Shown in pieces: positions 1-6,494 of a DNA stretch of 32,738 nt. Below the pieces are notes generated by a model that saw only the letters and a program-made list of their open reading frames with translations, was not told the DNA's origin and made no database searches. The translations under genes and the position numbers were made by a program. Position 1 is the first letter of the stretch; each line of letters begins with the position of its first letter. This stretch comes from CAG-390 sp045546615 (lineage in GTDB: Bacteria > Bacillota > Clostridia > Oscillospirales > CAG-272): contig JAZQDD010000066.1 in NCBI GenBank assembly GCA_045546615.1, forward strand, positions 1-32,738, in the 5' to 3' direction.

Positions 1-16
1 GAAAGGAGAATCGTTT

Positions 17-235
17 ATGAGTGAAAAAACGACCAGTTACGAACAGATGATGTTCGCGGATTATCCCGACATCGTCGGCATTTGCGATCTGCAAAAAATG
101 CTGGGCATCGGGCGCAAAGCGGCTCTTGAACTTGCCAAGCATCCGCAGATCCACGGCGTAATCGTGGGAAACCGTTTCAGGATTCCCAAAATCAACGTCA
201 TTCGCTATATGCTGTGTGACGCTGATGCATCGTAA
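17..235 (+). CDS. Small helix-turn-helix DNA-binding protein (excisionase-like)
   Basis: A 72-residue protein. It starts at an ATG preceded by GAAAGGAG at 2-9. Residues about 20-66 read as a winged helix-turn-helix of the excisionase/MerR-like type: a 'DLQKMLGIGRKAALELAK' helix-turn-helix followed by a basic 'VGNRFRIPK' wing and a C-terminal helix. Proteins of this size and layout occur in clostridial integrative elements as Xis or as small regulators next to replication genes. It sits 44 nt upstream of the RepA-like ATPase in the same direction, so a replication or excision accessory role is an inference. The true excisionase could equally lie elsewhere on the element. Confidence 0.75.
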   Translation: MSEKTTSYEQMMFADYPDIVGICDLQKMLGIGRKAALELAKHPQIHGVIVGNRFRIPKINVIRYMLCDADAS

Positions 236-279
236 ATCTAAAAAAGAAAGGACGTGAGGAACAGAAAGGAATGATGTAA

Positions 280-1395
280 ATGGATTATGATTTTTATAAT
301 CCCTATCTCCTGAACAAACTTGATACCATCGATGCCGAGGAGCTGATGGCAACGCCCTATGCTCCGAAAAACTTTATCGTGGCAGATATGCTCCCCGAGG
401 GTCTGACCCTTCTTTGCGGTCCGTCCAAGATCGGCAAGTCGTGGTTTGTGCTTCAGCTTTGTCTTTGCGTGGCACTTGGAAGGATGTTTATTGGTCACGA
501 CATTATCCCCTCCGACGTGCTCTACTTGGCACTTGAGGATACCTTCGCACGTGTGAAGGATCGTGTTGCGAGACTAACCGAGGAGTGTCCGACCAATCTG
601 CGCTTTGCCGTGCAAGCGGGTACGCTTGGCGGTGAGCTTGAGGAACAACTGGTGAATCACAAAACACAGTACCCCGACACGAAGCTTATCGTGATCGATA
701 CCTTGCAAAAGGTTCGAGGCGCGAGTGACCCCAAGGCAGGAAGTCCTACTTACAGGAAGGACTATGCCGACATCGGCTCTCTGAAAAAGCTGGCGGATGA
801 TCTTGGCATTGCCATCGTGATCGTTCACCATCTTCGCAAGACACAGGACAAGGACGATCCCTTCAACGAGATCTCAGGTACAACGGGGCTTATGGGTGCT
901 GCCGATACGGTGCTGCTTCTCAAGAAGGTGAACCGAGGAACAGCCACGACCTTTCTGTATATGACGGGTCGAGACATTGAGTTCCGAGCAATGGCGATTA
1001 AGTTCACCGATTGCTATTGGCGTCTCGATGAAGACGTGCCGCCACACGACGGAATCTGTTACCGCCCGCTGGCTCCCATTGTCAAAACCGTTTGCGAGTA
1101 TATCATGGAGCACAAGTATTTTCGCGGAACGGCGAGCGAGCTGCTTGCCCTTTTGGGTGAGGAGAACGTGAAGCCGAACGTGCTGACGAGAAGTCTTTCA
1201 ACCGAGGCGTATGACTACCTACAACACGTGGGAATTCTTTACGACTCGGGGCGAACGGGCAATGGTCGATGGCTTGAACTGACACTCAAACCGAGGGACG
1301 ATTCAACCGCCAATGACGGTTGTGACGCAAATGACGAGAAAAATTCTCTCGAAGAAATACCGACACAATCGTCACTTACCGTCACAGATGGCTGA
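280..1395 (+). CDS. RepA-like AAA ATPase of the mobile element
   Basis: A 371-residue RecA-fold ATPase of the AAA_25/RepA family. Walker A is visible at about residues 47-55 (GPSKIGKSW), a Walker B-like 'LIVIDTLQ' strand near 137-144, and a sensor-like 'VIVHHLRK' near 180. The C-terminal 100 residues resemble a winged-helix DNA-binding segment. In plasmids and integrative elements this family acts as a replicative helicase or primase-associated ATPase. Start choice: the ATG at 280 follows GAAAGGA (264-270) with normal spacing, and the upstream ATG at 271 runs into a stop at once. It lies between the HTH gene and the mobilization genes, which fits a replication module of an integrative mobilizable element. 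Replication in the excised state is inferred. Confidence 0.82.
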   Translation: MDYDFYNPYLLNKLDTIDAEELMATPYAPKNFIVADMLPEGLTLLCGPSKIGKSWFVLQLCLCVALGRMFIGHDIIPSDVLYLALEDTFARVKDRVARLTEECPTNLRFAVQAGTLGGELEEQLVNHKTQYPDTKLIVIDTLQKVRGASDPKAGSPTYRKDYADIGSLKKLADDLGIAIVIVHHLRKTQDKDDPFNEISGTTGLMGAADTVLLLKKVNRGTATTFLYMTGRDIEFRAMAIKFTDCYWRLDEDVPPHDGICYRPLAPIVKTVCEYIMEHKYFRGTASELLALLGEENVKPNVLTRSLSTEAYDYLQHVGILYDSGRTGNGRWLELTLKPRDDSTANDGCDANDEKNSLEEIPTQSSLTVTDG

Positions 1396-1429
1396 TTGGG
1401 CGTCGGGCTTTACACGGGGAGCAAGAGAA

Positions 1430-1575
1430 CGCGAAAGTGTTGTCCCTAAGTGTAGCGAGCATAGGAAATGTACTGCACCGTGTACTGCACGTTTGCCCAT
1501 TTCCTGCGTATCCTCGCGGATACGATTGGGGCTTGGCGCCCCTATAACCCCGCTGAAATGACGATATTATCAAGA
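1430..1575 (+). other. Candidate origin of transfer (oriT) upstream of mobC
   Basis: The 200-nt space between the ATPase and mobC is dense with symmetry. An 8-bp inverted repeat AGGAAATG (1463-1470) / CATTTCCT (1498-1505) encloses two direct copies of TACTGCAC (1471-1478, 1483-1490). A 7-bp hairpin follows (1507-1513 with 1518-1524, loop TCGC), then a GGGGC/GCCCC hairpin (1528-1542). Position just before mobC and the relaxase is where oriT lies in many mobilizable elements. The nic site itself is not identified. Confidence 0.5.
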
Positions 1576-1595
1576 AAGTTTAAGGAGAACATTCA

Positions 1596-2012
1596 ATGAA
1601 AAGTGTAAATAATTTTAGCAAAGAAATCAAAAAAGATCTCAAGGAAACAAACAAAAATTCTACAGAAACTATCACGATCAGGTTGACGAAGGATGAGAAG
1701 AAACGCTTCAAAAGATTGGCGAAGGCGTGCAAGCTCAACCAAACTCAGCTCTTCAAAAAGTTAATTCAAGGCGCAGATCTCAAAGCAATTCCGCCTGCGG
1801 AAATCTACGAGATCGCCAAAGAACTTTCCGCAATTCGCGAAATTATTTTGGAATATTGTCTTGAGGGCGAGCCGGTTCGTGCTTACGTTGCGGCGATCGA
1901 AAGAATGATGAACACATTATTCGAGCATTGCAAATTGTTCTATGACGAAGGAATTTTCGGCGCAGCATTTCAAAAATATTGCGGAGCTATTGACGAGAGT
2001 GAGGCGGTCTGA
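1596..2012 (+). CDS. mobC: MobC-like relaxosome accessory protein
   Basis: A 138-residue protein. Its basic N-terminal segment (about 20-60) reads as a ribbon-helix-helix: 'ETITIRLTKDEKKRFKRLAK' then a helix with 'NQTQLFKKLI'. This is typical of MobC-family mobilization proteins that bind oriT and help the relaxase open DNA. The C-terminal half is helical and acidic. Start: ATG after TAAGGAGAA (1581-1589). Only 2 nt separate its stop from the TTG start of the relaxase, so translation is probably coupled. The structured region directly upstream is the likely binding target. Family assignment rests on the RHH pattern plus the neighbouring relaxase. Confidence 0.78.
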   Translation: MKSVNNFSKEIKKDLKETNKNSTETITIRLTKDEKKRFKRLAKACKLNQTQLFKKLIQGADLKAIPPAEIYEIAKELSAIREIILEYCLEGEPVRAYVAAIERMMNTLFEHCKLFYDEGIFGAAFQKYCGAIDESEAV

Positions 2013-2014
2013 GC

Positions 2015-3487
2015 TTGGCAACAACGAAGATTTGGAAGATCAAGGATTCGGTAAAACGCGTGATCGAGTACGCGCGCAATCCCGACAAGACCGAGCTGAA
2101 TGACCTTGCAAGAGAGCTTCACTATATCGCGGATGACAACAAAACCGAGTGGGTCGAGGATGAAAAGGTTTACCTTGTAAGCTCTATCAACTGTACGGGC
2201 GACCCATACGAGGCGATGATGAAGGTGCGCGAGCACTTCGGAGATCGCGGTTCGATTCTTGCCCACCACGCGTATCAAAGCTTCAAGCCGGGCGAGGTAA
2301 CTCCCGAGCTGTGCCATAAGATCGGCGTCGAGCTCGCGGAGAAATTGTGGGGAGACAGATATCAGGTTGTGGTGGCAAGCCATCTGAATAAATCACATCT
2401 TCACAACCATTTTATTCTGAATCCGATTTCATTTATCGACGGCAAAAAGATCGACAGCGGCTATACAAATTATTATAGTTTACGTGAAGCTTCGGACGAG
2501 ATTTGTCTCAAGTACGGACTGTCGGTCATCAAAGATCCCAAAGGCAAAACGCCGAGAAACATCTATTTTGATGAGAAGGCTGGCAAGCCGACACGTTATA
2601 ATTTGATGCGCTGCGCGATCGATGAGGCGAGAAGGATCTCACCGACGTGGCAGGATTTTATTCTCCACCTGCGGGACAGAGGCTTTGAGTTTGACCGAAA
2701 CGAGGGAGGAAAATATCCAAAGATCAAGCCAAAGAACGGGCAGAAGTGGACGAGGATCCATCAGCTTGGCGAGGATTACAGTCTCGATTCCATCGACAAA
2801 ACCATTGAAGCGAATTACTGGAAAGGACTTTGCGGTTACACTTCATACGTTGGTAAAGTCAAAAACAATAATATCCGCAACCTACGCCATCCGCCAAGGC
2901 AGCATTGGTTGTACGCGCCCGAGCAGGACTTCGGACCATTGCTTACACTCGTGCTGACCTTTGTTTATCTCTTAGGCGGTCCCGATCTGATCACGCCAAA
3001 CGATCCCGCGCCGAAGTATCAGCCGATCACTCCCGAAATGCGAGAGGCGACCCGCAAATGCGAAATGTATTCGCGCCAAGCAGTGCTGATGGGGCAAGAG
3101 GACATCAATACCAAGGAGGATGCAGACGCGTTTTTGGAGCGAACCGAACGCGAACTGATGGCACTTGAGCGAAAAAGAAAGGACCTGTACAACCGCATTC
3201 GCCGTTGCAACGATCCCGAAGTGAAAGCCGAAGTGCAGACCGCTATTCACGCCCTTTCGGCAGAAATGAAGCCTCTGCGGCGGCAGATTTCCGACATCAA
3301 AAACGTGCTTGAACGCTCAGGCGTGATGCGCGAAATGGTGGAAGCCGAAGAAAAGATGCGCCGCGAAAAGCTGGAGCGCGAGTATTTTCTCAATCCGAAA
3401 GAAAAAGCCGAACTAAAAAACACACAGCCGAAATCGTCCGAGCCGCAAGTGCCGTCGCGCAAGCGAGACGACGACCGAGGCAGATAA
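2015..3487 (+). CDS. Relaxase / mobilization nuclease (MobA/VirD2-like)
   Basis: A 490-residue DNA-nicking relaxase. The histidine cluster of the HUH fold is seen at residues 123-133 (H123 and H128-x-H130-x-H132, followed by FILNP). A tyrosine near residue 19 is a candidate nucleophile. The C-terminal 150 residues are charged and helical, with probable coiled coil. It would nick oriT and lead the strand into a recipient using a pore supplied by another element, since no type IV secretion genes are in view. Start: TTG at 2015, 2 nt after the mobC stop. There is no other in-frame start near the conserved N-terminal 'KIKDSVKRVIEYARNP', so TTG is preferred. The hairpin array begins 5 nt after its stop codon. 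Confidence 0.9.
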   Translation: MATTKIWKIKDSVKRVIEYARNPDKTELNDLARELHYIADDNKTEWVEDEKVYLVSSINCTGDPYEAMMKVREHFGDRGSILAHHAYQSFKPGEVTPELCHKIGVELAEKLWGDRYQVVVASHLNKSHLHNHFILNPISFIDGKKIDSGYTNYYSLREASDEICLKYGLSVIKDPKGKTPRNIYFDEKAGKPTRYNLMRCAIDEARRISPTWQDFILHLRDRGFEFDRNEGGKYPKIKPKNGQKWTRIHQLGEDYSLDSIDKTIEANYWKGLCGYTSYVGKVKNNNIRNLRHPPRQHWLYAPEQDFGPLLTLVLTFVYLLGGPDLITPNDPAPKYQPITPEMREATRKCEMYSRQAVLMGQEDINTKEDADAFLERTERELMALERKRKDLYNRIRRCNDPEVKAEVQTAIHALSAEMKPLRRQISDIKNVLERSGVMREMVEAEEKMRREKLEREYFLNPKEKAELKNTQPKSSEPQVPSRKRDDDRGR

Positions 3488-3491
3488 CGAA

Positions 3492-3728
3492 AACTTATGT
3501 GCCGATGGCGCATAGGTTAACTTCCGCGCCGGTGGATGGGAAGTTGGCAACTTCTCCTCCACCGGTGGAGAGGTTTCATCTTCAACTTGTGCACCGATGG
3601 TGCAGAAGTGGAAATTATGCTCCGGTGGAGCACAATTAATTTGTCTCCGTCAGGAGACACATTTCTTCGTGACATGATGGCACGAGGCTGAATAAGAAAA
3701 TAACTTCGTCTCACGTGGGGACGAAGTG
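3492..3728 (+). repeat. Array of about eight 27-nt hairpins with covarying stems
   Basis: Units at 3492-3518, 3519-3545, 3549-3575, 3584-3610, 3612-3638, 3637-3663, 3665-3687 and 3702-3728. Most are 27 nt, built as 12-nt arm, 3-nt loop, 12-nt arm. The edges are conserved (AACTT on the left; AAGTT/GGTT/AAGTG on the right), and so is the apex (CC-GAT-GG or CC-GGT-GG). The middle of each stem differs but stays complementary: TATG/CATA, TGCAC/GTGCA, TGCTC/GAGCA, TGTCTCC/GGAGACA, ACTTCGTC/GACGAAGT. One variant has a 4-nt loop (GTCA, 3649-3652). The array fills the space between the convergent relaxase and nucleotidyltransferase genes. It is not a CRISPR array: units are not identical and there are no uniform spacers. 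Confidence 0.88.
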
Positions 3729-3758
3729 AAAAAAGGAACCCGACAATCGGATTCCTTT
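3729..3758 (-). terminator. Terminator of the nucleotidyltransferase gene
   Basis: A hairpin with arms 3732-3743 and 3747-3758 (loop CAA, one C/A mismatch) starts 6 nt past the stop codon of the minus-strand gene. Read on the minus strand it ends in a run of T (3736 down to 3729). It has the same 12-3-12 geometry as the neighbouring array units, so it may be the last member of that array recruited as a terminator. Confidence 0.7.
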
Positions 3759-3763
3759 CGATA

Positions 3764-4417
3764 TCAATCGTCCTCTGGCAGACGATTATGTACGTTATTG
3801 ACCGCCTCAAGATAGATCGAGTAAGAGCGTTTATTCTCATCTTTGTTGCCGCGTTTGAGCTTTAGATATTCTTTCTTTATTTCCGCCCAACCGTCACTAT
3901 AGTACAGAATATCTTCTAATTTTCCATCAATGTTGTGGCTCAGATTTCGATACTCAAACACATATCGATTCTGACCCTTTAGATTCTTAAGACAATAATA
4001 TCCGTTGCTCTCCTCGTTATCCTCATAATAAACGATAGCAAAATCACAGCTGCGAAGTATTTTGCTATTCTTTTGATCGACGACTTTTATGGTAATAGCA
4101 GAGGTGGAGTCCTTCGGATTTGAATATGCCGTGCCTTTTATTGCTTCGGCAAAAGCTTCCATAAAGTGTTGCTTTAACACTTTTTCTTTCCACTTGAAGC
4201 CGATAGGGGCTTCAACAATCAAATTGTAATCGAAATCGTATCCGGTATTTCCACCCTTGATTCGAGTGATCAAATGCCGTTTACCACTACCGATCAATCG
4301 ATGCTGGAAAGTGGTATCGTGGTACTTTCTCATATATTTATGTACGCGCTTAATGATCTGCTCAAGCTCTTCGCGCATGGGGCGATATTCGGATTTGTTG
4401 ACGTATTCGTATTCCAT
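3764..4417 (-). CDS. Nucleotidyltransferase-fold protein of the mobile element
   Basis: A 217-residue protein. I read a DNA polymerase-beta-type nucleotidyltransferase signature: 'LIGSGKR' (about 41-47), then after a 13-residue step 'YDFDYN' (59-64, D60 and D62), and a third acidic position in 'SCDFAIVYYED' (about 123-133, D125). The GS-x-DxD-D layout is that of enzymes transferring NMP to RNA, protein or small molecules, including CCA-adding enzymes, MNT antitoxins and CD-NTases. The substrate cannot be told from sequence. Start ATG follows AAGGAGAA. It has its own promoter and palindrome, is convergent with the relaxase and divergent from the integrase. It therefore looks like a cargo gene and not part of transfer. 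A defence or toxin role is possible but unproven. Confidence 0.6.
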   Translation of the reverse strand: MEYEYVNKSEYRPMREELEQIIKRVHKYMRKYHDTTFQHRLIGSGKRHLITRIKGGNTGYDFDYNLIVEAPIGFKWKEKVLKQHFMEAFAEAIKGTAYSNPKDSTSAITIKVVDQKNSKILRSCDFAIVYYEDNEESNGYYCLKNLKGQNRYVFEYRNLSHNIDGKLEDILYYSDGWAEIKKEYLKLKRGNKDENKRSYSIYLEAVNNVHNRLPEDD

Positions 4418-4458
4418 TTTCTATTCTCCTTTTCCAAATATTTTACCCCTAACCGACC

Positions 4459-4480
4459 ATTTAACTGTGCACCGTTAAAT
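4459..4480 (-). promoter_or_regulatory. 22-bp palindrome at the nucleotidyltransferase transcription start
   Basis: ATTTAAC (4459-4465) and GTTAAAT (4474-4480) flank a GTGCAC core (4467-4472). The sequence is a palindrome except for the T/C pair at 4466/4473. It begins about 6 bp downstream of the minus-strand -10 box, the place for a repressor operator. The binding protein is not identified; the HTH protein at 17-235 is one candidate on the element. Confidence 0.55.
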
Positions 4481-4486
4481 CATTAT

Positions 4487-4514
4487 ATTATACGCTTATT
4501 TCCAATTTTGTCAA
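4487..4514 (-). promoter_or_regulatory. Promoter of the nucleotidyltransferase gene
   Basis: On the minus strand TTGACA (4514-4509) and TATAAT (4492-4487) are both perfect consensus hexamers, spaced 16 bp. Transcription would start near 4480, about 60 nt before the ATG at 4417. Confidence 0.75.
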
Positions 4515-4571
4515 TAGGTTTTTCAAAATTTTATTCGAACTTAAAAAGAAACGAGGCGCGGAATCGCACAT

Positions 4572-4600
4572 TTGACGGGAGAGAATTTTTCTTGTATAAT
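4572..4600 (+). promoter_or_regulatory. Promoter of the integrase gene
   Basis: TTGACG (4572-4577) and TATAAT (4595-4600), spacing 17 bp, about 60 nt before the integrase ATG. The spacer contains one of three copies of GGAGAGAATTT seen around the integration site, so integrase or excisionase could bind across its own promoter. Confidence 0.7.
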
Positions 4601-4659
4601 GGAGCCACTCCAATAAAGAAACGTCCGAAATATGTGCAGAATGCAGAAAGGAGTTATTT

Positions 4660-5859
4660 ATGATTGCAGGACACCTGCGAGAAAAAAACGGACATTATTA
4701 CTGTGTACTCAGCTACATCGACTACACAGGCGAACGAAAACAAATATGGAAAGCCACGGGACTTCCCGTGAAAGGAAACAAGAAGCGCGCCGAAGAAATG
4801 CTATCGCATCTTCGCAAAAGCTTTGTCGTGCCGAAGGCGCCAGCCGACTATTTTGATTTTAGCGACAAAATGCTTTTCACCGATTTTATGCGGGCTTGGC
4901 TTGAGGTGGTGCGAACCACGGTCGTACCTACCACCTTCGGAGGCTATCAAACTACGGTGGAAAAGAAGTTCATTCCTTACTTTGAGAAAAAGAATTTGGC
5001 GCTTGCCAACGTGCAAGCCAAGGACCTACAGACCTTCTATCTCCACGAGATGAAAACGCTGTCGGGAACAACGGTCAGACACGAGCACGCGCTGCTTCAC
5101 AAGATCCTCAAGTACGCTTATCGAATGGATCTCATCCCAAACAATCCCGCCGACAAGGTTGACCCGCCACGCGCGGAGCGTTTTGAAGGCTCGGCATACA
5201 CCGAGGAGGAGCTTGCCTTGCTCATCGAGAAATCTTGGGATCACAAGCTGGGTCTTCTCATCTACATCACAGCGCTCTTGGGTCTGCGCAGAAGTGAGGT
5301 GCTCGGACTTCGGTGGAAAGCCATTGACTTTGAGGAGAACAGGATCACCATCAACCACACGGTCACAGAGGCGCGCGTGGACGGAAAGACCGTTATCATT
5401 GCCTCCGACCGCACCAAGACCAAGTCGAGCTACAGAAGCTTTCCCATGTCTGACACGGTGCGCGAAAAGCTGCTTGCTTGGCGTGAGGTGCAAAAGCGAA
5501 ACCGCAAGATCTGCGGCAACAGCTACAACATGAAGGACATTGACTACGTGTTCACCGACGAGATGGGTAACCGCTTCAAGCCGCGCTACATAGAGGACGC
5601 TTTTCCAAAGATACTTGAACGCAACGGTCTGCGCAAGATCCGCTTTCACGATCTGCGCCACACCTGCGCGAGTCTGATGCACAAAATGGGGCTCTCGCCC
5701 AAGGAAGTGCAGGACTATTTAGGGCACTCCACCGTGAGTGTAACTTTAAATATTTATACTCATTTGGACTGGAGCAGCAAGGAAAACGCCGCAAAAGCCA
5801 TGGAAAACGCGGTAAAATTACCCGAAAATGTGCAAATCGCGAGCAAATGGGAGAGCTGA
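4660..5859 (+). CDS. int: Tyrosine recombinase / integrase
   Basis: A 399-residue phage/ICE-type integrase. Order: AP2-like arm-type DNA-binding domain (about 4-50), SAM-like core-binding domain (about 72-165), and catalytic domain (about 180-370). Catalytic residues are visible: R210 in GLRRSE, H330 and R333 in HDLRHT, H356 in GHS, and nucleophile Y366 in IYTH. A lysine near 253-255 fits the beta-hairpin lysine. It catalyses site-specific integration and excision. The stop lies about 160 nt from tRNA-Ser(UGA), pointing toward it, which is the usual geometry for an element whose attachment site is that tRNA. Start: ATG after AAAGGAG. Confidence 0.95.
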   Translation: MIAGHLREKNGHYYCVLSYIDYTGERKQIWKATGLPVKGNKKRAEEMLSHLRKSFVVPKAPADYFDFSDKMLFTDFMRAWLEVVRTTVVPTTFGGYQTTVEKKFIPYFEKKNLALANVQAKDLQTFYLHEMKTLSGTTVRHEHALLHKILKYAYRMDLIPNNPADKVDPPRAERFEGSAYTEEELALLIEKSWDHKLGLLIYITALLGLRRSEVLGLRWKAIDFEENRITINHTVTEARVDGKTVIIASDRTKTKSSYRSFPMSDTVREKLLAWREVQKRNRKICGNSYNMKDIDYVFTDEMGNRFKPRYIEDAFPKILERNGLRKIRFHDLRHTCASLMHKMGLSPKEVQDYLGHSTVSVTLNIYTHLDWSSKENAAKAMENAVKLPENVQIASKWES

Positions 5860-5885
5860 AAAAGCCTTATGCCACAAGGCTTTTT
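5859..5885 (+). terminator. Integrase terminator
   Basis: AAAAAGCCTT (5859-5868) pairs with AAGGCTTTTT (5876-5885) around a 7-nt loop. It starts at the last base of the integrase stop codon and ends in five T. It could work in both directions. Confidence 0.85.
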
Positions 5886-5944
5886 CGGGGTTCGGGAGAG
5901 AATTTTCGAGTTCTCTCCAAGGCAAAAATTTCAGGGGCTTAAAA

Positions 5945-5998
5945 CATAGAAAAAAGCACCCGAAATTTAGTGAATATCACTAAAAACAAGTGCTTTTT
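5945..5998 (-). terminator. Terminator downstream of tRNA-Ser (nested hairpin)
   Basis: The outer stem is AAAAAGCAC (5951-5959) with GTGCTTTTT (5990-5998). Inside it is a second perfect stem, TTTAGTGA (5966-5973) with TCACTAAA (5977-5984), loop ATA. Read on the minus strand it lies just past the tRNA 3' end and finishes in a T run. This is a good intrinsic terminator for the tRNA and would also stop leftover plus-strand transcription. Confidence 0.65.
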
Positions 5999-5999
5999 A

Positions 6000-6017
6000 T
6001 TGCACAAATTTGTGCAA
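6000..6017. repeat. 18-bp perfect palindrome next to the tRNA 3' end
   Basis: TTGCACAAA/TTTGTGCAA is a perfect dyad with no loop, lying 4 nt from the CCA end of tRNA-Ser on the element side. A recombination-protein binding site at the element end is plausible; part of the tRNA 3' trailer signal is the alternative. Confidence 0.55.
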
Positions 6018-6021
6018 AATG

Positions 6022-6110
6022 TGGCGGAGGGTGTGGGATTCGAACCCACGTGCCCGTGAAGGCAAACGGTTTTCAAGACCGCCTCGTTATGACCACTTCG
6101 ATAACCCTCC
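6022..6110 (-). tRNA. tRNA-Ser (anticodon UGA)
   Basis: On the minus strand the 5' GGAGGGT pairs with the 3' ACCCTCC acceptor strand, followed by an encoded CCA (6024-6022). The anticodon arm is GCGGT-CTTGAAA-ACCGT with TGA in the loop. The T arm has GTGGG-TTCGAAT-CCCAC. A long variable arm between anticodon and T arms confirms a class II serine tRNA. Length is 89 nt including CCA. The integrase to its 3' side marks it as the attachment site of the element. The 3' part is probably supplied by the element on integration. Confidence 0.95.
6068..6092. repeat. attachment-site core candidate inside tRNA-Ser
   Basis: 25 bp covering the anticodon arm and part of the D side of the tRNA are repeated exactly at 6250-6274. 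Identity of a tRNA segment and a nearby copy is what site-specific integration leaves behind. Confidence 0.6.
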
Positions 6111-6494
6111 GTAGGGTATCTTTAGCGAAATGCTCCGGAATTTGGAGAGAATTTCGCGAGAGAACTATGAAATTTTTGTATGATGGAAAATGCCGAAATC
6201 CCTTGATATTACAAGGGTTTTGAGGGAACAAAAGAAACAGTTACGCGCGGGTTTTCAAGACCGCCTCGTTATGAGCGCTTCGCAACATTCACCACAGGCG
6301 AAATAACCTTCCGTGATGCATACTGTACATTTTTATCGGTTATTTAATTATTGCAATGTTGCCGATATTACGGAAACACCGCTTTTCATTTTCTTTTTTG
6401 CAAGCAATATAATATCACATAAAATGCCTTTTGTCAAGCCAAATAGCTAAAAAAACGCGATAATAACTAAAAAACGCGACAAAAGCAAAAGTAT
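6111..6494. other. Gene-free stretch right of tRNA-Ser
   Basis: No convincing gene in 384 nt. It holds a third copy of GGAGAGAATTT (6144-6154), a small hairpin CCCTTG/CAAGGG (6200-6205 with 6212-6217) followed by TTTT, and the 25-nt tRNA copy at 6250-6274. After that comes AT-rich sequence up to the DtxR-family gene. The left half shares motifs with the element, so it may be a relic of an earlier insertion at the same tRNA. Confidence 0.5.
6250..6274. repeat. 25-bp copy of the tRNA-Ser anticodon-arm segment
   Basis: Exact match to 6068-6092, with weaker matching continuing to CTTCG (6278-6282). It is not a second tRNA: there is no acceptor stem, T arm or CCA around it. Best read as an att-type duplication. 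Confidence 0.6.

Noticed and set aside
3492..3728. CRISPR array
   Set aside because: Units differ in sequence, are themselves hairpins, abut or overlap without uniform spacers, and no cas genes are present.
3492..4417. Retron or reverse-transcriptase-linked RNA
   Set aside because: No reverse transcriptase motif (YxDD) anywhere in the element part of the window.
6250..6282. Second, truncated tRNA gene
   Set aside because: Only the anticodon-arm and part of the D side match; acceptor stem, T arm and CCA are absent. Treated as an att-like copy.
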